This document shows, in pieces, positions 23,979-36,555 of a stretch of 37,492 nucleotides of DNA; within the stretch, counting starts at the first letter, position 1, and each line of letters opens with the position of its first letter. The notes beneath the pieces were generated by a model. That model saw only the letters and a program-made list of their open reading frames with translations. It ran no database searches and had not been told where the DNA came from. The DNA is from Deinococcus phoenicis (GTDB lineage: Bacteria; Deinococcota; Deinococci; Deinococcales; Deinococcaceae). Both the position numbers and the translations under genes were made by a program. The stretch spans positions 1 to 37,492 of the forward strand of contig NZ_JHAC01000067.1 of the NCBI RefSeq assembly GCF_000599865.1, given 5' to 3'.

Positions 23979-24082
23979 CCCAACTTTGAAAACCAGCCTA
24001 CTCACAGGCGTTGATTCGTAAATCCTGTTGCGAAACTATGGGAAGATCTCCCTCTAATATTCTGGGACACAAAGAGGTAAAA

Positions 24083-24976
24083 ATGAGCAAAATTGTGGCC
24101 ATTGTCGTAACCTACAATCGAGTAGATATGCTAGAAGAATGCGTCAATGCAATTTTAGCACAAAGCTATCCTCTATATAAGATATTAATTGTGAATAATG
24201 CGAGTACGGACAGTACGGGGAAGTTGATAGAGAAAATGGAAATAGATCACCCAGATTTGGTTCATGGAATAGAGTTGAAGAAAAATCTTGGTGGTGCTGG
24301 CGGTTTCACCTACGGATTACTGGCGGCCTCGCTGTATGATGCTGACTTTATATGGATGATGGATGATGACGTAGAGCCGAGGCGGGACTGCCTCGAGCAT
24401 CTGCTGGCTGGTTTTGAGAAGCGAGAAGACGCAGATATGGTCTGCCCACTGGTTTATGGGATTCGTCGCCAAAAGATACAGGGCCACCAACACAAAGTTC
24501 TTGACAGATACCTGATGGACTCCGAGGCTCCAGTTAACGGAGAGGCGAGCCTGATAAAGCTGGATGCCAATGCCTTCGTTGGACCTCTTATCCGTGCGGC
24601 CTCTCTTTCAAGATATGGCCTCCCGATTTCGCAGTATTTCATCTGGGCTGACGATCTGGAGTACACTTTTAGAATCGGGAATGCTGGCAAGCTCTATTTG
24701 TCTAAAGATGCGGTTATAGATCACAAGGACCAGCAGGGGAAGCCAGTTGCCTGGAAGGCCTATTATGGCTTCAGAAACTATATGGATTTCATTCGTCTGC
24801 ACCGTGAGCAGAGCAGCTGTTACGCTCTCAGCGTAGGCCTGCTTCTTTTTCGGTCTGCTCGGGCTACTATAAGCATCACACTCAAGGGTGACGATAAAAA
24901 TCGGGGCAAGGCATATCTGGCACCTCTGGGTGCCCTTGACGGCCTGCTGGGCAACTGGAACAGGAACGTTCGCTAG
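24083..24976 (+). CDS. Glycosyltransferase family 2 (GlfT2/rhamnosyltransferase-like)
   Basis: A 297-residue GT-A transferase. IVAIVVTYNRVDMLEEC at the N-terminus, LIVNNASTDST, NLGGAGGF (69-76), the DDD metal motif at 94-96 (WMMDDDVEP), and FIWADDLEYTFR as catalytic-base region. The NLGGAGGF plus WADDLEY combination is shared with galactofuranosyl- and some rhamnosyltransferases, so the donor may be a furanose or deoxyhexose. The start is the ATG at 24083 with AGAGG 5-6 nt upstream; an earlier in-frame ATG at 24011 gives 24 residues without family similarity. The 5' quarter is AT-rich and composition rises towards the 3' end, marking the right edge of the insert. 104 bp separate it from the previous gene. 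Confidence 0.88.
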   Translation: MSKIVAIVVTYNRVDMLEECVNAILAQSYPLYKILIVNNASTDSTGKLIEKMEIDHPDLVHGIELKKNLGGAGGFTYGLLAASLYDADFIWMMDDDVEPRRDCLEHLLAGFEKREDADMVCPLVYGIRRQKIQGHQHKVLDRYLMDSEAPVNGEASLIKLDANAFVGPLIRAASLSRYGLPISQYFIWADDLEYTFRIGNAGKLYLSKDAVIDHKDQQGKPVAWKAYYGFRNYMDFIRLHREQSSCYALSVGLLLFRSARATISITLKGDDKNRGKAYLAPLGALDGLLGNWNRNVR

Positions 24977-25003
24977 GCCCGAGGACCTGCAACAAAGGGC
25001 AGC

Positions 25004-26326
25004 ATGATTGGAATCCTTATTCTCGCGGTAATTGCCATCGGAGTTCTGTTGAAACGGAATCTGCTCCTGGCAGCGGCCATTCTCGCGGCCATCTTTCCAG
25101 CCAGCAGTATTCTCAATGCTTCAGGCAGCAACAGTGTGTCGGTAGCCCCCTTCTGGATGGTTGCCGTCATCATCTTCATGTATGCTGGCTTCTCTTTCTT
25201 GCTCGGTCGTAGGCCTCAGCGGCACACGCTTCGCCCGGAACTCTTCACCCTTCTGCTGACCTTCTACTGGGCTGTTGCGGTGTCCATGGTCGCTCCCCTG
25301 CTCTTCAAAGGCATGGGGGTCTTTTCCCCCCGTGGAGGAATCGACGAACAGGTCGGCAACCTCACTCCGCTGGGCTTCGGCATCAGCAATGTCGCGCAGG
25401 TGCTGTACGTCCTCCTTCTGGCCGTGTTCATTCTGTATGCCTCGGCGCGGGGGAGGGGACACCTGCGGTGGGTCAAGCTGGCGCTGGTTATGGCCGCCGC
25501 CTTCGGCCTCTACCAGTTTGTGGCCGACCGGTATCACCTGCCTTTCCCCACGGCATTGGTCTTCAACAACCAGGGGGTTGCCATCGGGAACAATCAGCGG
25601 ATAGGCGAATTCCTGCGCATCAACAGCACCTTTACTGAACCCAGTACCGCCGGTGCCTTCTTTGCGGCGGGCGCGGTCAGCATGCTCGCCGTGGGGGCTT
25701 ATGCATTGGCGGTCCTTTGTGTCCTCGGTGTCCTGCTGAGTACTTCCTCGACTGGCTACATCGCGCTTGTTCTCGGGGGCGTTCTCTTCTTTGCCTGGAA
25801 CGTTTACCTGAAGGTCAGAAAGCGCAAGTTCCCGGTCGTTTTCGCGGGGGCGGCCCTGCTGCTGCTGCTGCTCGGTGCCGTGCTGATTTACCTGTTCGGC
25901 CTGGGCGAAATTCTGCTGGAATCCACGGTGAACAAGACGGGTTCCGTGAGCTTCAACAACAGAACGGCCTCTGATCTCTACGCGCTCAGCGTGGTCTGGC
26001 AGACCTTGGGCCTCGGTGTGGGGCTGGGCAGCAACAGGCCGAGCAGTTTCATCACGTATGTGCTGAGCAATATCGGCGTAGTGGGCCTGCTGCTGCTGCT
26101 CTCCTCGGTGCTGCTCGTCCTGCGGCGGCGGGGAGCGACCTGGGCGAGGTGGGGCCTCGTCACTTATCTCATTGCCAAGTCGCTGGGCGTGCCAGATTTC
26201 AGTGATCCCTGGCTCTGGATCTGGTTCTCTCTGGCCGTGGCCACAACGTCCCCAGGCGTGGGCAGACTGCCGTCACCTGCTGTGGTGACAGGAAGTTTTA
26301 CCGAAAGGGTAAAGGGTAAAGCGTGA
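25004..26326 (+). CDS. Wzy-like polysaccharide polymerase (membrane protein)
   Basis: An integral membrane protein of 440 residues with about 11 hydrophobic segments and a large loop between them (GGIDEQVGNLTPLGFG...). RINSTFTEPSTAGAFFAAG in the middle fits the O-antigen polymerase pattern of a periplasmic loop with conserved Glu-Pro-Ser/Thr. By context it would join repeat units on the periplasmic side. It returns to GC-rich composition. Start ATG at 25004 with AAGGG 6 nt upstream. Sequence divergence of Wzy proteins means the call rests on topology, this motif and position. Confidence 0.75.
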   Translation: MIGILILAVIAIGVLLKRNLLLAAAILAAIFPASSILNASGSNSVSVAPFWMVAVIIFMYAGFSFLLGRRPQRHTLRPELFTLLLTFYWAVAVSMVAPLLFKGMGVFSPRGGIDEQVGNLTPLGFGISNVAQVLYVLLLAVFILYASARGRGHLRWVKLALVMAAAFGLYQFVADRYHLPFPTALVFNNQGVAIGNNQRIGEFLRINSTFTEPSTAGAFFAAGAVSMLAVGAYALAVLCVLGVLLSTSSTGYIALVLGGVLFFAWNVYLKVRKRKFPVVFAGAALLLLLLGAVLIYLFGLGEILLESTVNKTGSVSFNNRTASDLYALSVVWQTLGLGVGLGSNRPSSFITYVLSNIGVVGLLLLLSSVLLVLRRRGATWARWGLVTYLIAKSLGVPDFSDPWLWIWFSLAVATTSPGVGRLPSPAVVTGSFTERVKGKA

Positions 26327-27381
26327 AAATCCTGCATATCCTGAATGAGTTCCGGGAGATCGGCAACGGCATCGTGAATGTCGCCACCGATCTGGCGTGC
26401 TTGCAGAGCCGGGAAGGGCATCAGGTGCTGGTCGCCTCGTCGGGTGGAGAGTACGAACATCTGCTCCTGGATTACGGCGGACGGCATGTCCGGCTCGATC
26501 AGCGGCGTCGCCCCCTGGAACTGGCGCGGGCGGCGCTGAAGTGGCGAGAAATCGTCCATGAGTTCGAGCCGGACATCGTTCACGCCCACATGATGACGGG
26601 GGTGATGCTGGCCCGTTTGTTGCGCGGGAGCGCGCCCTACCGCATCGTCACGACGGTCCACAACGAGTTTCAGCGAAGCGCCGACCTGATGCGCTATGGC
26701 GACCGCGTTGTCGCGGTCAGCGAGGCCGTCGGTGAGGCGATGGTGCGGCGCGGAACGCCCCGTCACAACTTGCGGGTGGTGCTGAACGGCACGCTGGGAA
26801 GCCCCCGCCGGGTGCCGCTGGAGAACCTGACCCCGGCAGAGTTGAAACGCCCCGCCATCGTGACCGTCGGGGCCGTGTCAGAGCGCAAGGGCAGCGATCT
26901 CCTGATCGAGGCCTTCCGGCGTGTGGCCCCGGCCCATCCCGAGGCCCAGCTCTATTTTGTGGGGGGCCGCGACTGGCCCGCCGCCGAAGAACTGGCCCGG
27001 GCCAGCGGCGTGGGGGGCCGCATTCATTTCGTCGGCTTCGAGCCTCAGCCACAGCGCTATCTGCTGGGTGCGGACATCTTCGCGTTTCCATCCCGTCAGG
27101 AACCGTTCGGGTTGGTGTTGCTGGAGGCCCGGGAAGCCGGGCTGCCCATTGTCGCCAGCGACGTGGACGGCATTCCCGAGGCCCTCTCGGGTGGGCGAGC
27201 GGGCCTCCTGATCCCTCCAGCCGACCCCACTTCACTGGCCGCAGCGCTGGACAGTCTGCTGAGTTCTGCCGCCCAGCGCGAGGAGTGGACCGCACGCGCC
27301 CGTCTAGGCATTGAGGCATTCAGCGTGGAGCGAATGCACCGCGAATACCTGAACGTTTACCGGGAGGTTCTGGAAGCATGA
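26323..27381 (+). CDS. Glycosyltransferase family 4
   Basis: A retaining GT-B transferase of 352 residues. N-terminal acceptor domain begins KILHILNEFREIGNGIVN; HAHMMTG (88-94) and TVHNEF follow. The C-terminal donor domain has VGAVSERKGSDLLIEAF (182-198) and the E-x7-E motif EPFGLVLLE (E260, E268). GTG start overlaps the polymerase stop, so it is translationally coupled. The sugar is unknown. Confidence 0.92.
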   Translation: MKILHILNEFREIGNGIVNVATDLACLQSREGHQVLVASSGGEYEHLLLDYGGRHVRLDQRRRPLELARAALKWREIVHEFEPDIVHAHMMTGVMLARLLRGSAPYRIVTTVHNEFQRSADLMRYGDRVVAVSEAVGEAMVRRGTPRHNLRVVLNGTLGSPRRVPLENLTPAELKRPAIVTVGAVSERKGSDLLIEAFRRVAPAHPEAQLYFVGGRDWPAAEELARASGVGGRIHFVGFEPQPQRYLLGADIFAFPSRQEPFGLVLLEAREAGLPIVASDVDGIPEALSGGRAGLLIPPADPTSLAAALDSLLSSAAQREEWTARARLGIEAFSVERMHREYLNVYREVLEA

Positions 27382-28547
27382 CCCGGCGCATCCTGTTCGT
27401 GGACCAGAGTGGGCAACTCGGGGGGGGCGAGCTTTCACTGGTCGATGTGGCGGTTCACTTCTCGCCGGAAAGCGAAGTGGTCCTTTTTGAGGATGGTCCC
27501 TTCAGAACCCACCTGGAGGCGGCGGGGGTCCGGGTGCAAGTGTTGGAAGCCCCCCGGGGACTGCGGAACGTGCGCCGCGAGGGAGGAGGTGGACTGGGAC
27601 TGGGCGCGGTGCCCGGTGTGCTGGCCCTGGCCCGCCGCTTGGCCCGTGCGGCCCGGGGCTATGACCTGATTGCGCCCAACACCCAGAAAGCGTTGGTGGT
27701 CTCGGCCCTGGCGGGCGTGCTGGCGCGGAAGCCGGTGCTGTGGTTCCTGCGCGACATCCTGAGTCCGGAGCATTTCAGCCGCCCCATCCGGCAACTGGTG
27801 GTCACCCTGTGTAACAAAGTGGTCACCCGCGTGATCGCCAACTCGCGGGCCAGCGCGGAGGCGTTCGTGCTGGCGGGGGGAAACCTCCGTCGGGTGCGTG
27901 TCCTGCATGACGGACTCGACACGGCGGCCCTGCTGCGGCAGGCGGGTGAGGGTGTGCCGGACCTGCGCGCCTCCCTGGGCCTGACCACCGAACCCCTGGT
28001 CGGCGTCTTCAGTCGCCTCTCGCCCTGGAAAGGCCAGCATGTCCTGCTGCGCGCCCTGACGGAATTGCCCGGGGTTCATGCCCTGCTCGTGGGGGACGCC
28101 CTGTTTGGCGAGGAGGCGTATGCCCAGGAACTGCGCCGCCTGACCCGGGAGTGGGGTCTGGAAGACCGGGTCCACTTCCTGGGGTTTCGCGGCGACGTGC
28201 CCGCCCTGATGCGGTCGGTCGACGTGGTTTTGCACACCTCCACGGCAGCCGAGCCGCTGGGCCGGGTGATTCTGGAAGGGATGCTGGCACGCCGCCCCGT
28301 GATTGCCACGGCAGCAGGCGGCGCACTGGAGATCGTGCGGGACGGGGAAAGCGGCCTGCTGGTGCCGCCTGGAGAGGCCCCGGCTCTGGCGGCGGCCATT
28401 CGCCGGGTGCTGGACGACCGGGCACTGGCAGAGCGGCTGGTGGCCCGTGGCCTCCGGCGTGCTCAGGAAGGCTTCGGGCTAGCGTCTATGCTGGTGAGAT
28501 TGCAGGGCGAGATAGATTCGATTGTCGCTGTGGAGGCCGAACGATGA
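27378..28547 (+). CDS. Glycosyltransferase family 4
   Basis: A GT-B transferase of 389 residues. N-terminus [18 protein letters not shown] with the glycine-rich acceptor loop, donor-domain entry [16 protein letters not shown] (209-224), and E-x7-E as EPLGRVILE (E292, E300). ATG overlaps the previous stop (ATGA) and its stop overlaps the next ATG, so three GT4 genes are chained by 4-bp overlaps. A Gly/Arg-rich stretch at about 62-77 is a likely surface loop. Confidence 0.92.
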   Translation: MTRRILFVDQSGQLGGGELSLVDVAVHFSPESEVVLFEDGPFRTHLEAAGVRVQVLEAPRGLRNVRREGGGGLGLGAVPGVLALARRLARAARGYDLIAPNTQKALVVSALAGVLARKPVLWFLRDILSPEHFSRPIRQLVVTLCNKVVTRVIANSRASAEAFVLAGGNLRRVRVLHDGLDTAALLRQAGEGVPDLRASLGLTTEPLVGVFSRLSPWKGQHVLLRALTELPGVHALLVGDALFGEEAYAQELRRLTREWGLEDRVHFLGFRGDVPALMRSVDVVLHTSTAAEPLGRVILEGMLARRPVIATAAGGALEIVRDGESGLLVPPGEAPALAAAIRRVLDDRALAERLVARGLRRAQEGFGLASMLVRLQGEIDSIVAVEAER

Positions 28548-29716
28548 AAACCGCCCTGATCCATGACTGGCTCGCCGGCGGCAATGCCGGAGCCGAGAAG
28601 GTGCTGTTCGAGTTGCTGGCCACCTTGCCGGGTAGCCCGATCTATACGATGGTCTACCAGCCCGAAGACTTCCGGGGCACCCCGTTGGAGGGTGCGGACG
28701 TGCGTCCCGGCCTGGTACAGCGGCTGCCGCGTGGGGTCCAGAATTACCGGACCTACCTGCCGCTGATGCCCTACGCCGTGGAGCAGTTCGACCTGACGGA
28801 GTACGACCTGATCGTCTCCAGCAGCCATGCCGTCGCCAAGGGCGTGCTGGTCGGAGCGGGACAGCTGCACCTCAGTTACGTCCACTCGCCGATTCGGTAC
28901 GCCTGGGACCTGTACCAGCAGTATCTGCGCGAGGCCAACCTGACCAGCGGCGTCAAGGCCACCCTGGCAAAAATGATCCTGCACTACATCCGGCTGTGGG
29001 ACAGCAGCACCGCCAACCGGGTAGACGTCTTCCTGGCCAACAGCGAGTATGTGGCGCAGCGCATCTGGCGCACCTACCGCCGCCCGGCCCGGGTGCTGTA
29101 TCCCCCGGTCGAGGTGTCGCGCTTCGATCCGGCCCGGCCGCGTGAGGACTTCTACCTCACCATGTCGCGCCTGGTGCCCTACAAGAAGATCGACCTGATC
29201 GCCGAAACCTTCAGCCGCCTGGGCAAACCGCTGGTGGTGATCGGCGGCGGACCGGACTGGGAGAAGGTGAAGGCGCTGGCCGGGCCGAATGTGCAACTTC
29301 TGGGCCGGCAGCCCGACGAGGTGGTGGCCGACCATATGGCGCGTTGCCGGGCCTTCGTGTTCGCCGCCGACGAGGACTTCGGGATCGTGCCGGTCGAGGC
29401 CCAGGCGGCGGGTGCGCCCGTGATCGCCTACGGCAAGGGCGGCACGTTGGAAACGGTGATTCCGAACCGGACGGGCGTGTTCTTCGGTCAGCAGAACGTG
29501 GAGAGCCTGGCGCGGGCGGTCCGGCTCTTCGAGGAGCAGGCCGGGGCCTTTGATCCTCGTGTCAGCCGGCAGAATGCTGAACGTTTCCGGCCAGAACGCT
29601 TCCGGCAGGAGTTCGGGGCCATCGTGGACGTCGCCTACCGGGCCAGACAGGCGGGCGAAGACCCGGAAAGGGCCGTACTGAACCTGCCTCTCGGGGTGCA
29701 GGTGGAGCCAGCGTAA
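28544..29716 (+). CDS. Glycosyltransferase family 4, WbaZ/mannosyltransferase-like
   Basis: The 390-residue product begins [20 protein letters not shown] and has [17 protein letters not shown] (112-128). This pattern is common in WbaZ-like GT4 enzymes, several of which transfer mannose. Donor-domain motifs are [16 protein letters not shown] (208-223) and E-x7-E as EDFGIVPVE (E277, E285). A mannose donor would fit the upstream manC, but this is inference. The ATG at 28544 is in a 4-bp overlap with the previous gene. Last gene of the plus-strand locus. Confidence 0.93.
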   Translation: MKTALIHDWLAGGNAGAEKVLFELLATLPGSPIYTMVYQPEDFRGTPLEGADVRPGLVQRLPRGVQNYRTYLPLMPYAVEQFDLTEYDLIVSSSHAVAKGVLVGAGQLHLSYVHSPIRYAWDLYQQYLREANLTSGVKATLAKMILHYIRLWDSSTANRVDVFLANSEYVAQRIWRTYRRPARVLYPPVEVSRFDPARPREDFYLTMSRLVPYKKIDLIAETFSRLGKPLVVIGGGPDWEKVKALAGPNVQLLGRQPDEVVADHMARCRAFVFAADEDFGIVPVEAQAAGAPVIAYGKGGTLETVIPNRTGVFFGQQNVESLARAVRLFEEQAGAFDPRVSRQNAERFRPERFRQEFGAIVDVAYRARQAGEDPERAVLNLPLGVQVEPA

Positions 29717-29729
29717 GCCGGACTCCGCT

Positions 29730-29767
29730 GGAATCCCGTACAGCACCGCTGTGCTTTATGGGGTTCC
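29730..29767. terminator. Long hairpin at the end of the polysaccharide locus
   Basis: GGAATCCCGTACAGCAC (29730-29746) pairs with GTGCTTTATGGGGTTCC (29751-29767) around a CGCT loop: 17 positions with two G-T pairs and one mismatch. No T tract follows. It lies 13 nt past the last GT gene, in the 158-bp gap before the converging minus-strand gene, so it may end transcription or protect the mRNA 3' end. Confidence 0.5.
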
Positions 29768-29874
29768 ATCCGGGCGGATGCGAGGGGGAGAAAGGGCGGG
29801 TTTCGCGTTGTGGCCGCACATCCCGTGCACTTTGCAGGATGTACGGGAACCAGGCGGAATCTGGATAAGCCGGT

Positions 29875-30843
29875 TCAGGGCTGCCCACGGAACCGAAGGA
29901 ACAGCAGCCGGGAAAGCAGCAGCAAGAGCAGGACCAGTCCGGCCCCGGCCCACAGCCGGTGGGCATAAGAATCGGAAGCGGGATGCAGCAGGAGCCGCTC
30001 GGTGTAGAAGCTGACCTGATCCGTCCGCACCGAAACCTCTGTCAGCAGGTAGCTGGTGTCACGCACCGCGCCCCCCCCCTCGGCGCGAATCTGCAACCGG
30101 TGCAGGCCGGGTGAGGAGCGGGGAAATTCCGTGCTCCCCCGCACCAGCCCTGCGCCGGGTTGCCGGGGCGTCCGGTAAAAGGGCCGCCCGTCCAGGGAGA
30201 AGGTGAACTGCTGCCCTTCGCGCTGCCGCAGCAGGCCGAAGTCGAGGACCGGGCGCGGCGCGCTGGCCGGCTCCCGAAGCTGGAATTCCAGGGTCAACCC
30301 CTCCTGCGAGACGGGCAGATACCGGCCCGGCGTCTTGAAGACGAACTGTCCCAGCTTCAGGACGGCCGGCTCGCGCAGCAGATCGGCGGGCAGGGACAAG
30401 GCCGGTCTGGTTTCGGGCCGGGGCAGCAGGTCCAGGCGGTAGAACGCGGTGCTCAGGTCCCGGGGGTCGGCTCCGGCAGGGAGGGGGCTGCCGTCGCTCA
30501 GGCGGCTGAGGTTGGACCGGAAGGTCAGGCTATGGGGACCGGCAGGCAGCCTCAAGCTGGTCGCCTGGCCGAATTGTTTGTCGCCGCCGCCGTTGTTGTA
30601 CTGAAACCGCCCGATCTGCCGGCCGTCCAGCCAGACCGAGATGCGCTGGTCCATCTGGCCCAGGTAGCCGGTGTAGTCGAGGACGACCGTCTGGGGCGTG
30701 GGCAGGACAAAACGCAGCGACGCTTCCTTGCCGAGCGTCCAGCGACCCCACCACTCCTGATCGCTGAACCCCTGCACGTCCGGCTGCGGCGGTTGACCGG
30801 GCAGCTGGACCTGAGGAACAAGGTGGGCGCTGTCCGGACTCAT
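29875..30843 (-). CDS. Exported or periplasmic protein of unknown function with a C-terminal membrane anchor
   Basis: The 322-residue product is not assigned to a family. It looks beta-rich ([27 protein letters not shown]..., [30 protein letters not shown]), like carbohydrate-binding or jelly-roll sandwiches. It ends in one hydrophobic helix (about 295-315) and a basic tail (LRFRGQP), a C-terminal anchor. No typical N-terminal signal peptide is seen, so topology is uncertain. The ATG at 30843 overlaps the stop of the O-antigen ligase-like gene (ATGA), so the two are coupled. It may act with that polymerase/ligase; this is inference. Confidence 0.7.
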   Translation of the reverse strand: MSPDSAHLVPQVQLPGQPPQPDVQGFSDQEWWGRWTLGKEASLRFVLPTPQTVVLDYTGYLGQMDQRISVWLDGRQIGRFQYNNGGGDKQFGQATSLRLPAGPHSLTFRSNLSRLSDGSPLPAGADPRDLSTAFYRLDLLPRPETRPALSLPADLLREPAVLKLGQFVFKTPGRYLPVSQEGLTLEFQLREPASAPRPVLDFGLLRQREGQQFTFSLDGRPFYRTPRQPGAGLVRGSTEFPRSSPGLHRLQIRAEGGGAVRDTSYLLTEVSVRTDQVSFYTERLLLHPASDSYAHRLWAGAGLVLLLLLLSRLLFLRFRGQP

Positions 30844-32003
30844 GGCCGGTCCCGGCTGGGCGAACGGGCGGCGCAAGCCAGGCCCATGCCCACCGTGGCC
30901 CACCACAGTTCCGCGAAATGCTGGCTGGGGACGGCCACGACCACGTCCACCAGATTCATCGCCGTGTAACCGAAGAAGAGGGCATTCAGCATCAGGTCGC
31001 CCCCGCGCAGGATCAGCCAGCCGCCGTATCCCATCACGGCCAGCAGGCCGAGTGTCCCGATGCCCCCCGTTTCCAGCAGCCAGTGCAGCCAGGCATTATG
31101 GGCGGTGGACCAGACGCCGTAGAACGTCTCCAGCCACGCCGGGCAGGGCACGTCGTTGCGGCCCAGCGTGGGCGTGAGCTGACAGAGATCCTTGAAGAGG
31201 TAGGTCAGGTAAGGTCCCCCCTGATACGGCCCGACCCCGCCCCAGGGATGCGTGAGCCACCCCGACAGGGCGTCCCTCCAGATCAGGTCACGGCCCGAGA
31301 GCTGGTCGCTGAGCAGGCGGCTGACGGGCTGAACGGGCAGATCGAAGACGACGATGGCTGCTCCGGCCAGTGCCAGTGCGGCCAGCGGCAGCAGCAGCCA
31401 GCGCCCCGCCCGGCCCGCCACAGCCAGCGCCGCTCCGCTTCCTGCTACCAGCGCCAGCAGCGGTCCCCGGCTCCCCGCCGCCAGAAAGGTGGCCAGGGCC
31501 AGCAGCCCGGCCGGGACGCGCCACCACAGCCGCCCGCCCTGCCAGAATACGACCAGCCACAGCGCGACCACCGCGACCAACCCCAGCGACACGATGTAGT
31601 AGTAGGGGTGGCCGAGCCGCTCCTGCACCCCCGCGAAGCCCTGCGTGGCCAGCGTGTACCCCCAGGCGGTCGCAAAGATGACCAACTGGCCCCACAGCAG
31701 CGGCCTCAGGTTCCGGCTTTCCCGCAGATAGACCCCTGCCGCGATCATGCTCAGGATCAACAGGGTGCGCCCCGCCGCCAGGCCTAGCGACAGCAGGGGC
31801 CGGGGCGTGAAGAGGGCCGCCACCAGTTGCGTGCTGGCAAAGAAGAACAGGACAGAGCGTGCGGTCAGTGGGAGTGTCCGCAACTGGCCCAGGCAGCCCA
31901 GCGCGGCCAGATACAGGGGCGGAAAGACCGGCACGAGCGCGATCAGCCAGCGCACCCAGTTCGGCGGGGTGGAAGGGGGGGCGGCAGCCGGGGGAGAAGG
32001 CAC
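30840..32003 (-). CDS. O-antigen ligase/polymerase-like membrane protein (Wzy_C type)
   Basis: A 387-residue integral membrane protein with about 10-11 hydrophobic segments. The diagnostic region is the large periplasmic loop with [26 protein letters not shown] and [18 protein letters not shown], which matches the O-antigen ligase/polymerase pattern (conserved Arg, and His in the HN-x-W motif). The start is GTG at 32003: TATACT lies 7 nt upstream (leaderless). A longer in-frame start at 32081 would overlap tRNA-Glu and its terminator. It is the second polymerase-like protein in the window, so it could be a ligase or serve a different polymer. Confidence 0.85.
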   Translation of the reverse strand: MPSPPAAAPPSTPPNWVRWLIALVPVFPPLYLAALGCLGQLRTLPLTARSVLFFFASTQLVAALFTPRPLLSLGLAAGRTLLILSMIAAGVYLRESRNLRPLLWGQLVIFATAWGYTLATQGFAGVQERLGHPYYYIVSLGLVAVVALWLVVFWQGGRLWWRVPAGLLALATFLAAGSRGPLLALVAGSGAALAVAGRAGRWLLLPLAALALAGAAIVVFDLPVQPVSRLLSDQLSGRDLIWRDALSGWLTHPWGGVGPYQGGPYLTYLFKDLCQLTPTLGRNDVPCPAWLETFYGVWSTAHNAWLHWLLETGGIGTLGLLAVMGYGGWLILRGGDLMLNALFFGYTAMNLVDVVVAVPSQHFAELWWATVGMGLACAARSPSRDRP

Positions 32004-32010
32004 GCGCGCC

Positions 32011-32016
32011 AGTATA
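32011..32016 (-). promoter_or_regulatory. -10 box of leaderless ligase/polymerase gene
   Basis: On the minus strand TATACT ends 7 nt before the GTG at 32003. TTGTTT 18 bp upstream, formed by the T tract region of the tRNA terminator, may act as -35. Confidence 0.6.
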
Positions 32017-32034
32017 GGGAGCGGGGACAGGGCC

Positions 32035-32066
<32 letters not shown>

Positions 32067-32069
32067 CAG

Positions 32070-32149
<80 letters not shown>

Positions 32150-32207
32150 TTGTCCGGCCTGCTTGCGCCTGCCGTCCCTTTCAGGGGTGCTTTTCAGCAC
32201 GACGGGA

Positions 32208-32236
32208 ATCATAGCGGAGGGCCGGGGTTTCGTCAA
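32208..32236 (-). promoter_or_regulatory. Promoter of tRNA-Glu
   Basis: On the minus strand TTGACG (32236-32231), 17-bp spacer, TATGAT (32213-32208). It predicts a roughly 55-nt 5' leader on the tRNA precursor. It diverges from the phosphohexomutase promoter. Confidence 0.8.
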
Positions 32237-32255
32237 CGGGGGATCAGGCGCGGGT

Positions 32256-32264
32256 TGCTACACT
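32256..32264 (+). promoter_or_regulatory. Extended -10 promoter of the phosphohexomutase gene
   Basis: TGC-TACACT is an extended -10 element. GGAG at 32273-32276 serves as ribosome site 11 nt before the ATG at 32288. No good -35 is seen, as expected for extended -10 promoters. Confidence 0.55.
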
Positions 32265-32287
32265 CACAAACCGGAGTGAGCTGACTG

Positions 32288-33715
<1,428 letters not shown>

Positions 33716-33725
33716 GCCAAAAGGG

Positions 33726-33762
33726 GAGGGGCGGGGAGGCCAGAGCTTTCCCGCCCCTCTTC
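33726..33762 (+). terminator. Terminator of the phosphohexomutase gene
   Basis: GAGGGGCGGGGA (33726-33737) pairs with TTCCCGCCCCTC (33748-33759), 12 bp with one G-T pair, followed by TTCTCT. Confidence 0.8.
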
Positions 33763-33771
33763 TCTCCGGAA

Positions 33772-33912
33772 TTATACGGATTCCGTCTGTTGCGTTAACA
33801 AACCGAGAGAGCGCCAGTTTGTCAACTCCACGCCCGGAACCCGTTTTTCTCCTTCTCGCTTCGCTCGGATTGCAGGTTTACGTGTAAACCTTTCAACCGG
33901 AGTCCGTATTAA
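33772..33912. repeat. Intergenic element with inverted ends (SNR- or MITE-like)
   Basis: The left end TTATACGGATTCCG (33772-33785) and right end CGGAGTCCGTATTAA (33898-33912) are near-perfect inverted copies (one mismatch, one gap). Inside are an imperfect stem GTTAACAAAC / GTTTGTCAAC (33794-33803, 33817-33826) and a near-palindrome GGTTTACGTGTAAACC (33875-33890). It carries no ORF. Deinococcus genomes carry families of small dispersed repeats (SNRs) of this size. That this is one is inference, since a second copy is not in the window. Confidence 0.55.
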
Positions 33913-34007
33913 GTGGCAGGCGGCTACAGTTTCGCCCTTCTGGGAAACGACACCCGGAAGCGCTCCACCTCCGCCACCCGCCACTTTTTGGCTTCTCGCT
34001 CCGCTCG
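33856..34007. repeat. Pair of 17-bp near-identical direct repeats
   Basis: CTTCTCGCTTCGCTCGG begins near 33852 inside the inverted-end element and CTTCTCGCTCCGCTCGG begins near 33992 outside it, about 140 bp apart. Both follow a T-rich run. The spacing is close to the element length. The remaining sequence of the 324-bp gap between the phosphohexomutase and lpd genes holds no gene. Confidence 0.5.
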
Positions 34008-34030
34008 GGGTGATGATGCCATCATCACCC
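34008..34030. other. Perfect hairpin at the 3' end of lpd
   Basis: GGGTGATGAT / ATCATCACCC, 10 bp with a 3-nt loop, 10 nt past the lpd stop on the minus strand. No T tract follows in that direction, so it may stabilise the mRNA end or terminate inefficiently. Confidence 0.55.
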
Positions 34031-34039
34031 GCCAGCGAC

Positions 34040-35446
<1,407 letters not shown>

Positions 35447-35519
35447 AACCACCGTCGAGCGTACCACCCGCTTCTCAGGCCGATTGCGGCGCGTTCCCGT
35501 CAGAGGGACAGGTGGAGGG

Positions 35520-36476
<957 letters not shown>

Positions 36477-36555
36477 GGGGACTCCTTTTTGACGGGGTGT
36501 TTCTGGCTGAGTGTTGTTGACCGGGTGTCTGGTGGGGTGGCGTGTGGAGGTCGAT

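Larger units (their letters stand above)
18690..24300. other. AT-rich, compositionally foreign insert in the polysaccharide locus
   Basis: Hand counts of single 60-base lines give 42% GC (19381-19440), 43% (23041), 38% (23221), 35% (23281) and 33% (22381). Flanking genes run at about 65-70%, for example 68% at 22261-22320. A more GC-rich stretch (about 20.5-22.35 kb) splits the region into two AT-rich blocks, so it is a mosaic. Codons such as ATA, AGA and TTA are frequent in the AT-rich genes and rare outside. No insertion sequence or integrase is visible. Swapped central cassettes are common in Wzy-type loci. Confidence 0.8.

Noticed and set aside
18410..24980. Prophage or insertion sequence carrying the AT-rich genes
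   Set aside because: No transposase, integrase, phage gene or flanking inverted or direct repeats were seen; homologous replacement of a polysaccharide cassette explains the data.
28151..28543. Upstream in-frame extension of the third GT4 gene
   Set aside because: It overlaps the coding region of the second GT4 gene and shows no family similarity; ATGA coupling at 28544 fits the pattern of its neighbours.
34008..34030. Intrinsic terminator for lpd
   Set aside because: The hairpin is perfect but no T tract follows on the minus strand; kept only as a hairpin.
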